This document shows, piece by piece, positions 36,562 to 49,406 of a stretch of 64,000 nt of DNA. Both the position numbers and the translations under genes were made by a program. Source of the stretch: Caenorhabditis remanei (taxonomy: Eukaryota; Nematoda; Chromadorea; Rhabditida; Rhabditidae); assembly GCF_010183535.1 (NCBI RefSeq), contig NC_071333.1, positions 7,314,587-7,378,586 of the forward strand, given 5' to 3'. Numbering within the stretch: position 1 is the first letter of the stretch; every line of letters starts with the position of its first letter. The notes under the pieces were generated by a model. It was not told the origin of the DNA. It did no database searches and worked only from the letters and a program-made list of their open reading frames with translations.

Positions 36562-37966
36562 TTAAATTCTGCTAGTTCCGTTTTGGGCAAAGTGTCCGAG
36601 AAGCATACGTGAGATGACGATACGTTGGATTTGAGAGGTTCCCTCGTAGATCTGGTAGATCTTGGCGTCACGCATCAACTTCTCCACTGGATACTCCGAA
36701 TTGAAGCCGTTTCCTCCGAAGATCTGAAAATAAAGAGAATTGAAAAACTGGTCTATGTTCATAGTCAGTATATTAACATACCTGAACGGCGTTGGTGGCA
36801 GCTTGGTTGGCAGTGTCAGCAGCGAAGCACTTGGCAATCGAGGCGTTGTACGAGGAGCGGACCTTGTTGTCGACGTCGGTGGCAGATTTGTAGGTGATGA
36901 GACGGGCAAGCTCCAAGTTGACGGCCATGTCAGCGAGCATGAACTGGACGGCTTGGTGCTGAAAGAAAAACATTATGAAAATAATATCAGAAAATCTGAA
37001 AGCTCACATTAGCAATCTCAGTTCCGAAAGCCTTTCTCTGCAAAGCGTACTTGGCAGACTCGTCCAAACATCTCCAGGAGAGTCCAAGTGCTCCGGCGGC
37101 GACTCCAGGTCTGGTCATGTCGAAGGCACCCATAGCCACCTTGAATCCAGCTCCTGGAGCTCCCAACACATTCTCAGCTGGCACACGGACATCCTCGAAT
37201 GTGATGGTTCGGGTGTCCGAACATCTTTGTCCCATATTCTTTTCCTTCTTTCCACGAGAGATTCCTGGAGTGTCTCCATCAACAATGAAAGCGGTGAAAG
37301 CCTTTCCAGCTGGAGTTTTCGGGTCAGAGTCGGAGCGGGCAAGCACAAAGAACCATTTGGCGTGTCCTCCTCCAGTGATCCAAGCCTTCGAACCGTTGAT
37401 GATGTACTCATTCCCCTTCTTCTCACACTTGGTCTTCACCCCATTGACATCTGATCCAGCTCCTGGTTCCGTGACACAATACGAGGCGATGATTGGCTCG
37501 GCCGCAAGAGCTCCGAGGTACTTCTTCTTTTGCTCCTCGTTACCAGCAATATAGACTGGAGCGATGGCAAGAGATGGTCCCATGATACCGAGTTGAAGTC
37601 CAGTGCATCCGTAGGAAAGAGCCTCGACAATGAGAGCAGTCTCAAGGGTGGTCATTCCTGGTCCACCGTACTTCTCTGGGATTTGTGGGTTCATGAGTCC
37701 AAGGCTGTGAGCTTGACGGACAATCTCCCATGGGAACTCTCCGCTCTCGTCGAACTTGGCTGCGTTTGGAACGAGCACATCCTTCGAGAACTTCAGAGCA
37801 GCAGCTTGGATTTCCTTCTGGGTGTCGCTCAAGTCTGCAAAATTATTGAATTAGTTTGATAACATTTCAAATCCTTACCAAATGAGATTTGACGAGATTG
37901 TGAAGCAAGAATTCCGGTTGCTGAACGAGAGAGTCCGACCGATGTGGTAGCAAGACGAGAAAGCAT
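36562..37966 (-). CDS. mitochondrial acyl-CoA dehydrogenase (MCAD-like), paralogue 1
   Basis: Four exons (37966-37879, 37834-37008, 36958-36782, 36723-36562) give 417 aa, close to medium-chain acyl-CoA dehydrogenase. The first 30 residues are an Arg/Ser-rich presequence ([18 protein letters not shown]) fitting mitochondrial import. FAD/substrate motifs are intact: [44 protein letters not shown], and [10 protein letters not shown] holding the catalytic glutamate. The enzyme would carry out the first, FAD-dependent dehydrogenation of beta-oxidation, passing electrons to ETF. It lies in tandem about 220 bp downstream of a second family member and is probably a duplicate of it. It belongs to the acdh-7/8/10-type group, but I cannot assign a symbol. 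Confidence 0.9.
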
Positions 37967-38186
37967 TTTGATTAACCTATAACAGTTGGGGATTAAGAAA
38001 ATGGGATATGGCAAGTAAAAGGGAACAAAGATATGGACACGGTGGCTGACCGCAATAAAAACAAACAATGAATGAACAAAAAATTAAATTAAAACCAAAC
38101 TTTTTTCTTTTTTCAATCATTTACAATTACAAAGTATACCAGTGTTTGTACAAAACTGTGATCAATTAATATTTGGAGGTATTTTC

Positions 38187-39959
38187 TTAATATCCTCCGT
38201 TTTGAGCAACCCGAGCGAGCAATTGACGAGCAATAACCATGCGTTGGATCTGAGAAGTTCCCTCGTAGATTTGGAAGATCTTGGCGTCACGCATCAGTTT
38301 CTCAGCTGGGTATTCAGTGTTGAATCCGGCACCTCCGAAGACTTGGACAGCGTTGGTGGCGGCTTGGTTGACAGCATCCGAGGCAAAGAGTTTGGCAATG
38401 GAAGCGTAGTAGGAGCCTGGACGGCCGGCGTCAACCTGAAAGAACAAAGGAAATTGATGGGAAAATGGTCTGGAAATTGCAGGGAATTATGGTGGTCGCA
38501 TGGGAATTGTTGGCAATATAAAGAGGGTGTTTGTGGCTATTAGAATCATTCATTTTTTCTGCATTTTCTGTTATTTTCCGTATAGAATACTCACCTCAGC
38601 ACCACTCTTGTAAGTCATCAGTCTAGCCAATTCTGCGTTGATGGCCATCTCGGCAAGAAGGAAAGAGACTCCTTGATGGTTGGCAATTTGAGTTCCAAAC
38701 GCCTTTCTCTCCAGAGAATACTGTGTGGCGACGTCTAAGCAGCGGTAGGTGACTCCGGTGGCCAACGCGGCGACTGTTGGACGAGTCTTGTCAAAGGTCT
38801 TCATAGCAACCTTAAATCCCTCTCCTGGAGCTCCGACGACGTTGGCAGCTGGGACACGGACATCTTCAAAAGTGAGACCACGGGTGTCTGAGCATCTTTG
38901 TCCCATGTTGATTTCCTTTCTGCCTCTGGTAAGTCCTGGGGAGTCTCCCTCGACGACGAAGGCGGTGAAGGCTTTTCCTGCTGGAGTTTTTGGGTTTGGA
39001 TCCGAACGGGCAAGCACAAAGAACCTAAAAGCATTTTTATTCACTCTTTAGCGTTTGGTAATTTATCTTCAAAGCTAGCTTCAGTTTTCTTATTTTACGC
39101 ACTTTGCCCTCTCCGCTATAAGTACACGTTTTGATAACAAGAAATAGGTTTTTATCTATCTCTCATTCAATTTCTCTCTCCTCTCAACATACATTTAACG
39201 GTACAAAGTCCATTGTGTCGGCGACCAATTATTATCGAAACTAGGGCCTCAGCTTGCGTGTAGCCTCCCGACATTACAACACCGTGACGTATTACGGCAC
39301 CACGTGGGGGATCATTTCGAATGAAAGTTCGAAGTACGAAATACTTACCAGTTAGCGTGTCCAGCATTTGTGATCCACATCTTGGAACCATTAAGAATGT
39401 ACTCGTCTCCTTTCTTCTCGCACTTTGTCTTGATTCCGGCGACGTCGGATCCAGCTCCTGGTTCAGTGACTGCATAGGACTGAAAATGGATAATGAGACT
39501 ACTTCTCAGCCAATGGCTGAATCAACTTACGGCAACGAAGGGGTTCTCAACCATTCTTCCCAAGAATCTCTTCTTGATATCATCATTGGCGCACAAGATG
39601 AGTGGTGTGAGAGCGAGATCGTTGGCCATGATAGCAGTGGCGATTCCCGAGCATCCATAGGCCATCTCCTCGCTGATGATACAGTTGGAGACCATGTCTA
39701 CTCCAAGTCCTCCGTAAGCTTCTGGAATATCGGCGATGAGGTATCCTTGAGCATGAGCCTTCTTGATGATTGGCCATGGGTACTCCATAGTTCTGTCGTA
39801 TTCAGCGGCAACTGGAATGACCTCATCGGCGACAAACTTGCGAACGTTTGCACGGAATTCTGTTTGGTCAGCGGTCAAGTTGAAGTCGATTCCCGTAGAC
39901 ATTGCCTTGTTGGTAGTGCTGAACATGCGTGTGCATTTCGACAAATTTCTGGAGAGCAT
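38187..39959 (-). CDS. acdh-7: mitochondrial acyl-CoA dehydrogenase (acdh-7 type), paralogue 2
   Basis: Four exons (39959-39531, 39479-39349, 39024-38595, 38435-38187) give 412 aa. The start is an ATG three bases after a TTTTCAG acceptor; a longer upstream reading to 40394 is open but has no coding character. The presequence is [18 protein letters not shown]. Family motifs include [68 protein letters not shown] and [10 protein letters not shown] with the catalytic glutamate. The role is alpha-beta dehydrogenation of acyl-CoA in mitochondria. It is divergent from rab-6.2, as in the C. elegans pair acdh-7 (T25G12.5) and rab-6.2 (T25G12.4), recalled from memory, which is the basis for the symbol. 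Its second intron is unusually long (324 nt) and carries a GC-rich block. Confidence 0.85.
39175..39315. repeat. GC-rich structured block inside acdh intron 2
   Basis: This intronic segment departs from the AT-rich intron background. It contains TGTGTCGGCGACC, GGGCCTCAGCTTGCGTG and CCCGACATTACAACACCGTG, then ACGTATTACGG and CACGTG. Complementary pieces (TCGG/CCGA, TTGT/ACAA, CCGT/ACGG) allow hairpins. It could be a small repeat insertion or an intronic ncRNA; I cannot identify a family. Confidence 0.35.
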
Positions 39960-41724
39960 CTTCTGAAAATAAGCATTTTTAGTACAATCAAAGACTGGAT
40001 CAATAAGAGTAACGACTGGCAAAAAATAAATAGGTGGGAGGAACACACAACAAGACGGATTGTGTGTGTGGCGTCCGTCTGCTATCATCAACTGGAGAGA
40101 AAAATGTGTTGTGAAGGTAGAGAGGAAAAAAGTGGGTAGCCGTTGGCCCGGGGCGGAGACAACTTGTTGTTTCGTGTGGATAAGAAAAAAGTGATAAGGA
40201 TGGCAGAAATGGTTTGTGTCTCGGCCAGTGTCCAGCAGCACGTTTTGGTGTTGAATAGTTTTCCGTGGCAAGCAAAGGGCGAAAATAAGGACAAGAAATA
40301 AGGAAGGGAAAGGGAGGGTAATGAGGCAACTCATCGGACTGCAACGGCGAAAATATTGAGTGAGTGCGGACACACCGCCGTCGATGGTCCGCAATTGTCG
40401 TCATTTGTCGTAGCGTATGGTACATTGGAACTGTGGGCAAAAGGGGAGAGGTAAGAGACGCAGGAATTGAAAACAGGTTGCCAACCCTCCAGGTACACTG
40501 TAGTCACTACAAAGTCCAAAGTGCATCATCAAGGAGCTGGGATGAAAATATTGAGAACACCTGCCATACGTAAAACATTGAACTTGTTGGAAGAGACTTT
40601 TGAGAGAAATAACGCGTTGAGTTTTAAAAAACTAACAGAAATAGAAAAAGAAATAGGCCGAATAATAGGATAGTTTGAGCAAAAAGTTACCTCTAAAAGT
40701 GTTTTTTAACGTTTTTTGATGAAACAAACTATTTTCAATTTCAATGAATTCACAACGCTGGAGTTCGGAATTTAAACTTTCTTTTTTTTGAGATCATGAG
40801 TTCATATTACAATCAAACATATGAAGAAAAGAATCAGCACTTTTAAGCAGAAAAAGTATAAACGGTAGAATTAGTCAACAACTGGTGCTTTTCAAATAAT
40901 GTTTTCGAGTTTGGAGAAATAATATCATCTGAAAACAGAAATTCTCAATCTAAACTGTATATAATATTTTCAGTTGTAATACACCGTTTTTTATTATTTT
41001 ATATTTTAAAATCGAAAACTTGATTTATATTTTCACTTTATGTGCAAAATTCACAAAAAAATTTCAACTTAAAGAAATTTTGAATTATTTTTCGCAAATC
41101 TAGCTCTATTTTCCACTCAAAAAGCGACAGGGAATCACAAAAATGCATTGTTTCCTGCTGAAAGTTGGTAATTTATCATAGTTTCAGACCTTATATCTTC
41201 AAGTAACTGTTTATCTAACTCACATGCTCATCATTCATAGTTTGAACTGTTCAATTCGTGTTTTGTTAAGCCCAAACAAATTATGTGGCGTGAGGGTCAG
41301 TGCGCAGGTGTAGATTTACGAGCGCACCGAGGGCCGGGTCTCGACGGGAAACCTCTTCCCCCAACACCCCTCTATCTCTCTTTCCGACAGCTAGCCCCTC
41401 GCAAATCGCTACGTGGTTGCCGGTGTTCACTGCATACCTTTTACGGTCACTTTTCATTACTTTTTGCTCGTTTTGCTCCAGTTTTTCTCCGTTTGGCTCA
41501 ATTTCGTCTGTCAGTTAGGAAAGAATGAAAATCGATGCGAAGAAGAGCGCGGAAGCGACGCGAATGTTGCATTCTTTTTGTCTCGTCGCCGTTCTCCTAT
41601 TGATTTTTTGTGTTCCTCGTGGCAGTGACCGCATCTGTTGTCCGAAATGCATTGAGACAAGCTTCTCACTCATCTTTCTTCCTTTTTTGTCGTAATTTTT
41701 ATTTCGTAACTCGTTTTTCTTACA
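39960..41724. promoter_or_regulatory. divergent promoter region acdh / rab-6.2
   Basis: About 1.8 kb separates the two divergent starts. The part nearest rab-6.2 (41283-41640) is GC- and pyrimidine-rich (GTCAGTGCGCAGG, GGGTCTCGACGGGAAA, TCTCTCTTTCC), which fits a promoter or outron. The middle (40680-41150) is AT-rich with nothing recognisable. Open frames here are antisense to one another and unconvincing. Confidence 0.5.
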
Positions 41725-41730
41725 GAATCA
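41716..41730 (+). promoter_or_regulatory. probable SL trans-splice acceptor of rab-6.2
   Basis: TTTTTCTTACAG ends at 41725, five bases before the rab-6.2 ATG, with no coding exon upstream. Confidence 0.55.
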
Positions 41731-42972
<1,242 letters not shown>

Positions 42973-43676
42973 TCTTTCTATAAAAAGAACAAAATGTTAA
43001 AAAGGTTGTGATACTCCAATCTCAACGCATAATTTATTTAAAGCACCCGACATACTATTTCCCAATGTTTTCTGTCATTATAATACCCATTTCGACTGTT
43101 TTGTCCGATGGAATTCATTATACTATTGCAACCCGTCTATGCTATCGCCAGTAAAGTAATTGAAATTGATATCTTAAAAACTGGAAAACATTATCAATTT
43201 TCTCTGTGTGAACATTATGGTCATTAAAATTATATACCGAAATGCAGCTTATATTTCCCCTCCCCCATTCACTTTTTGATAATTTATTCTAAAAAATGGT
43301 TTCTCTTTCTTTGTGAAATAATAAATTATTATCCGTTGGCTTTGATTGCTTGGCTTTGTGAGTGTGATATATTGATTTGTCAATCAGTTCTCATTCAACT
43401 TTTTCTTTCTTCTCTTTTTCTATCTTTTTTTTCTGTTTTCGAATAAATCTTCTCCGCTTTTGGTGTTGGAATACGAGCAGCACATCACGAGTAAACCGCT
43501 GAGTTTGTGGAAGGACGTGGAAGAAAGACGGAAAGAAACGCAGTTTTAATCAAATATTGACTTTGTGCTTTTCGGTTAAGAATGAGCTGGCGATCCTGAA
43601 AAGCCACAAAAAAAGAAACAAAGTTTTGACCGAAATTCATTAGCAAAGTCAAAAACTGCAAAACAAAAAAATTGGT
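42973..43676. other. convergent 3' intergenic region
   Basis: This holds the 3'UTRs of rab-6.2 (+) and the VWA gene (-). AATAAA-type polyadenylation signals occur near 43317 and 43442. No gene is seen. Confidence 0.6.
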
Positions 43677-46600
43677 TCAACTATTCAGAGCCTGGTTGAT
43701 TTGAGTGCTTATGGTTGCCGTGTCAGTTAGATCGTCCCATTTGAGAAGCACATCACACAAAGTATCAAGTCCATTCGTATCAGCTAATTTCATACCGACA
43801 ATGATCACCTGAACGACGTAATGCAGGTGAAAATAGTTACAGAATATTAAACTAACTTTTCCATTACGTCTAAGAATTGATGACGAAGCAGTTGACAAGC
43901 TGACTTCATCAGCTGTTCTGAAACATGAGTAATATAGTCAAACCTGATAATTAACCAAAACTCACGCTCCACTGGTGAAAATGATAGAGTTCATTTTTCC
44001 AAACTGTGCCAATGGTTTAGCATTATTCATTGCTAGATTGAACGCTCTTAAAACACATGATGTTACGGAGAAAACAAGTTCGGAACTTACGATACAATTG
44101 TTGGTTTCTGAGCTAAGTCACTAATAGAATTGACAATGGTTGTGAATTCATCTTTGTTTTGCAAGTCGCCGAAACTAAAATGAGTTATTTAGGTAAGATC
44201 AAGAGGAATTGACAAACTTGATTGGATCCAAAAACTTAGTCTCGGTGTCGAAACCCATAACTGAAGTTCTTTCAAAATGGTTCCAGTTGGCAATCAGATC
44301 AGTGTCTAGAAGTTTCGTCTGATTAGCCAGCTGAAATTTGAAATATTCAATGAATCTATAAAATTATTTTGACTATACCTTTGTACCATATGCTTCCATT
44401 AACAAAAGAATGTTGGCAGTTTTTGGAGAGCAATCTGGGCAGTTGTCAGGCACTAAAAATTGAATTTAGCATAAAATATATAAACCAAACAAACTTTGTG
44501 TTGTAATTGCTGGAGTTGGTGCTGGAGTCGAAACTTCTGAAGTGGTCGGTTGTGGAGTGGAAGTAGGAGCACTTGTTGGAAGATTTGTGGTAACGGTGAC
44601 CATAGGAGCTCTGGTTGCGGGAGTGCAGAGCAAATCATTTACCTGTAATGTTCTAATAATTTTTCAAACATTTGATTCCCTTCACTTCTTCAAGTTGTTT
44701 TTTCAATATCATTGCTTTCTTACCTGGTCAATGATGTCAGTGGTCATGTTTTTTGCATAAATCACATTTCCTGAAAGTTGTTTCAAAACGGTCTGGTCCG
44801 CGTTACCAATTGCCACTAAAATCAAATTTCCTCCAATTTGATTTGCAAATTCGACTGCGTTTTGAACATCGGAATTGTCGCTATAAACGAAGAGTACAAG
44901 GAAGTTTTGGAACAAAATGTCACCTAGAGTAAGTGAAGACTAATGTAGCCTGGGCACGCCCTGTTCTTCTGTTGTTTAAGTGCTGTGACAGATACTGTAG
45001 AGACGACGTCAGACATGGAGCTGAGCTTGCAAAGTAGAAATCATCAAACGCCATAACTTCGTTGGCAAATGCAGACGCAGATTGATAAGCAAATGAGTTT
45101 TCAATGATTTGTCCACCTTGTGACTGAATATAAGATTTTATAATAGATTATCTTCTTTTTAAAAATTTACCGTTGCAAAAACTACAGCTTCTCCTTCCAT
45201 AAGATCGGGAGAAATTGGCCAGGTTTTAATGAGTTTCGATATCGTACGGACTTGCTGAAAAACATGTGTTTCCTCAATAAACTGAATTCAGAGAGACTAC
45301 ATTTTGGAATTCATCAATACTGCCAACGTCATTGTTATTGTCCATCAAAATTGTGACATCGGTTTTGCAAGAACTGTCGGGGACACCAGTAGTTCTGAAA
45401 GATAATGGGTTAAACCGGTATCTGTGGTTTGTATTACGTAGGAGCAGATGTGGATGGAGTCAATGTTCCGAACATGTATTGGGTTAGTTGCTGAGCGATA
45501 ACAAATGTTAGGTTGAAGTCTGATACACCAAAAAAGTGATTTTGATTAGTCGATAATAAACCAAGTTGTTTTCCGTCCGTAACAGAGTTTAAGGTGATTG
45601 TAATGAGTTGTTTAGGAAGAGTGTTGAGAATGTATGCGTACTGGGTGGCTGATTCAATGTCGGTCAGATCTCTGAAAATCATATTTCGAAATTCTTGTCA
45701 CTTCTGATTACAGGATCTTCGAACTCACTCGGAAGCAGATATGAAGATTACAGTTTGGTTCACAGGTCGTAGACCGTGAATGTCTCCAGCAGCGCGGATA
45801 CCACTAAACATTTGACAATAAAAACAATATTGCTGTCAGAGAATCTTACTAAGTAATGCTAGAGTTAAACTTTCCAGAATACACTTGTGCAGAAATCACG
45901 CTACTGACTTCATTTTCATCGGCTTCGTCGAAATCGAGAAGTGTGTTGAACTCGGTCTGTAATAATTTGTAGTTTTTAATGAGATCAACTGTTTCAGACT
46001 CATACATCTGCATAAGTTGCAAAAGCAATCTGTACATCTTTCCTATCAATCACCCAGAGAGGCAAAAGAGTGTTGTCGATCCAAGATTTGACCTTAAAAC
46101 TGTCTTGTAAACGACTCATCATAAGTTTTCACTTACTAAGTTGAAGTTCTTTGCATTCAGCATTGCTTTGGAATCATCAAGAACAATAATTACATCTTTA
46201 CTATACGGAGTTTTCACAAAAGCAGTTGTTGTAGTTCTCGCTGGTTCTGTCGGTTTAGTGACCGGTGGAATTGGTGGTGTCAGAGTGCTGCCTGTGACTG
46301 GAGCATTTTTAGTAGTAGTGACTGTGACGGGGTTAGATGTAACTGTGGGTCCGGTAACAGTTGGAACGGAGCCGGTTGGCACGGTAACTGTCCCTGGCGT
46401 TCCGGAGGAAACAGAAGAAACAGTTACGGGAGAAGTGGTTGGTGCTCCTGTTGGTCCGGTTACAGTAGTGAATGTAACATCTGATACAGATGCACATGTC
46501 ATTTCGTCCAAAGTTTTTGGAGTTTGATCTGAAGCGAAAGTTGAAAATATAGGTGGTTTTATTGATAGTGACCTGAAGCAATCACCGCCGCAAACGCGGA

Positions 46601-49011
46601 AGATGAGGCGACTTGTTTTTGTACGTCTTTCAGTAAAGGTTTATTAGAATCTGCATAAGACAAAGCATACATCACATCCGCCCACTGCCCAGCGCTTGAG
46701 ATTCCAAGGCTGAAATTGATAAGTAAATATCGATGATGGTATGAGATTTTATACATAGTAATCGGGACATTTGGTTGGATGGCAAGTTGGAAGCTGCTGG
46801 CACTACTAGGAGAAGATATCGCTTGTCTCATCTGAAACTTTCATGTTGCAAATGCCACCGGAAGTTCTTCATTTCAAAATGTCATTTGCCGATAAGACCT
46901 GCCCGTTTATAATTAGTTGATGATTCAAATAATGATAAATCAAGAAATAAATGTTGCCACATTGATTTCATCAACAACTAAAAATGAAATTTAGCAGATT
47001 TGAAAAGTTTACCTGGTCTGTCAGATTTGTTACACTTCCTGAGTAATCGTTGACAACTGCTGAATAAGGTAATGCTCGGGTTTGCACAGTCAAAAACATT
47101 GTGTATCCAACTGCTGAGTTGTCTGCAAAACAAGCATACAGTGCCCGACAAAACCATAGGTTCACTTTTCAAGTTGAGTTTTCTCGCGATTTGAGAAGTT
47201 TCAAGAAAATTGTCCCCGGACAAAAAAAGACCCCTTTAATACTCTAAAATGTAAGCAACATTACAATTGAATACCTATCATCGTACTCAGAATATGATAC
47301 AAAATGTTGAAAATGGCCACTTTCCAACGCGACAAAACTATAGGTTCACCCCAAAAAATCAAAAATTGAAAAAATAATTTTTCCCAGTGAGTGAAGGAAA
47401 ATGTTCTTTTATAAAATGTGGAATCTTCGTCAAAAATTGAGCAAGTTAAATATATTTCTGAAACATTTTCAGTGGAACAATTTTGAGAAAAGCGAGAATT
47501 TCTGGAAATTTTCGATTTTCTTCGTTTTCCATTTGTTTCGTTCAAATAAGTTTTATCTAGAATCTAATTTTTGTTCATACTGAGTGTGATACTTATACGT
47601 AAGAGATTAGTACAGCTTTTTTTGAATATTTGAAACTTTTTGAACAACTTCGGTTCAGTAGAGTTGGAAGTTTTTTGAAATTGTGCATGGACTTACTCGG
47701 GAATTTTTGATATGTTTCATTTTTCCTCATTTTTTCTGATTGCCATAGACAGAACTAGTTTTATTGTACATTTTATTAACATTTTTCCTAGAATAGCTTC
47801 ACTTTAAATTATCAAAAAACAGGCAACATATTTTTTTGCTAATTCGTTAGGAGGTAAATTCATAGCACTGGGGAAAATTGTTGCGGTTGCAGTACAATTC
47901 TGAAATTGAAACAAATCAATAATGATAACTTTTTTATATGCGGAAATATTGTCATAATTGCTCACTGAACACATTTTAAATGAGCTGCTGATTTTGCTTC
48001 AATTTTTATGCTCTAAAAACTTTTTTGCTACTCTTTTTGCTAATTTAAAGTGAAGCTATTCTAGGAAAAATGTTAATAAAATGTACAATAAAACTAGTTC
48101 TGTCTATGGCAATCAGAAAAAATGAGAAAAAATGAAACATATCAAAAATTCCCGAGTAAGTCCATGCACAATTTCAAAAAACTTCCAACTCTACTGAACC
48201 GAAGTTGTTCAAAAAGTTTCAAATATTCAAAAAAAGCTGTACTAATCTCTTACGTATAAGTATCACACTCAGTATGAACAAAAATTAGATTCTAGATAAA
48301 ACTTATTTGAACGAAACAAATGGAAAACGAAGAAAATCGAAAATTTCCAGAAATTCTCGCTTTTCTCAAAATTGTTCCACTGAAAATGTTTCAGAAATAT
48401 ATTTAACTTGCTCAATTTTTGACGAAGATTCCACATTTTATAAAAGAACATTTTCCTTCACTCACTGGGAAAAATTATTTTTTCAATTTTTGATTTTTTG
48501 GGGTGAACCTATAGTTTTGTCGCGTTGGAAAGTGGCCATTTTCAACATTTTGTATCATATTCTGAGTACGATGATAGGTATTCAATTGTAATGTTGCTTA
48601 CATTTTAGAGTATTAAAGGGGTCTTTTTTTGTCCGGGGACAATTTTCTTGAAACTTCTCAAATCGCGAGAAAACTCAACTTGAAAAGTGAACCTATGGTT
48701 TTGTCGGGCACTGTATAAGTAATATTCCAAATGAAAAAGGATATGTGACTAAAATCTTACCAGGAACTGGCACACTGTTATTTTTTGATATACCAATTCC
48801 TAACATGACACTTCCTGCTACCAACATTCCAACTGAAACTACTAAAAGAATACCGGTAAACCATTTCACCCGGTCATCCGCATCTTCCAATAAGTACCTT
48901 AATTTCAGAATAAATGAGAAATCAGTTTTTTGAAACAACTCACCATTGAACATTTCTTTTAGGCACGCCTGGCGAAGTATATGCTAGATCTTCTTCGTCC
49001 GCCCAAGCCAT
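43677..49011 (-). CDS. single-pass membrane protein with repeated VWA-like domains
   Basis: A multi-exon model runs from MAWADEEDLAY at 49011 to a stop at 43677, roughly 800-900 aa. The N-terminus is cytosolic and acidic. Exon 2 encodes a membrane anchor (WFTGILLVVSVGMLVAGSVM), then a short ectodomain, a Thr/Pro/Val-rich mucin-like linker (near 46.2-46.5 kb), and three VWA-like units beginning near KDVIIVLDDSKAM (46.2 kb), CKTDVTILMDNN (45.35 kb) and KTANILLLMEAYG (44.42 kb), separated by a second Thr-rich linker. The metal-binding DxSxS site is degenerate in all three (DDSKA, DNNND, MEAYG), so classical metal-dependent adhesion is doubtful. An extracellular scaffold or matrix role is inference. 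The gap between exons 2 and 3 contains a large palindromic transposon. Some internal exon joins are approximate. Confidence 0.72.
47137..48715. mobile_element. 1.58-kb palindromic Tc1/mariner-like non-autonomous element
   Basis: The element spans 47139-48713 and is flanked on each side by TA, the target duplication of Tc1/mariner transposons. It starts CAGTGCCCGACAAAACC and ends with the reverse complement; CAGTG ends are typical of nematode Tc elements. The two arms (about 47139-47811 and 48041-48713, roughly 670 bp each) appear nearly identical in inverted orientation around a 229-bp spacer. No transposase is encoded, so it must be mobilised in trans, if at all. Its left end lies about 15 bp from the 3' splice site of the host gene's third exon. 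Confidence 0.9.
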
Positions 49012-49406
49012 CGGGTAAAGTTATAATAGAATTGGCAGTATTTCAGAAAAAAATGTAAAACCGAAACAAAACTGTTCGAGTGTCGTTAGCAAATTTACCT
49101 GACAAGGCGGATTAAACTATTACGTTTATCAATTTTCAGGGATTGGCAATTCGATTAGCGTCTTATCAGTTTTCATTTCCATTTGCCGATGGATGAGTAC
49201 TGAGTTTTGAAACTCATTAATTAGCACAACACCCATTTGGGGAATGTGGTTGAGAGGGGGTAACTCCCAAAAGCGATAAATGATGTTAAAATATTGGCTA
49301 CATTCTTCATTTACAAGAAAATCTACACAAAATTACAAATCTGTACCAATAAATAGGAATAGTGGGGTCTTCTGATGTAAGTCATATCACAATATAGGTC
49401 ATTCAA
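49012..49406. other. short intergenic spacer
   Basis: A 395-bp AT-rich spacer between the 3' end of dhs-30 and the start of the VWA gene, both on the minus strand. It presumably holds the dhs-30 3'UTR and the VWA promoter. No SL2-type operon spacing is evident, as such gaps are usually near 100 bp. Confidence 0.55.

Noticed and set aside
39522..40394. N-terminal extension of the second acyl-CoA dehydrogenase
   Set aside because: The frame stays open upstream, but a TTTTCAG acceptor precedes ATG 39959 and the following residues already form a mitochondrial presequence; the extension is low-complexity in composition.
46119..46581. Plus-strand ORF with Val/Gly/Thr repeats opposite the mucin-like linker
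   Set aside because: It is the antisense shadow of the real Thr/Pro-rich exon of the VWA gene.
47261..48591. Mirror-image ORFs at 47261-47583 and 48269-48591
   Set aside because: They are the same sequence read in the two inverted arms of the palindrome; they have no protein-like composition.
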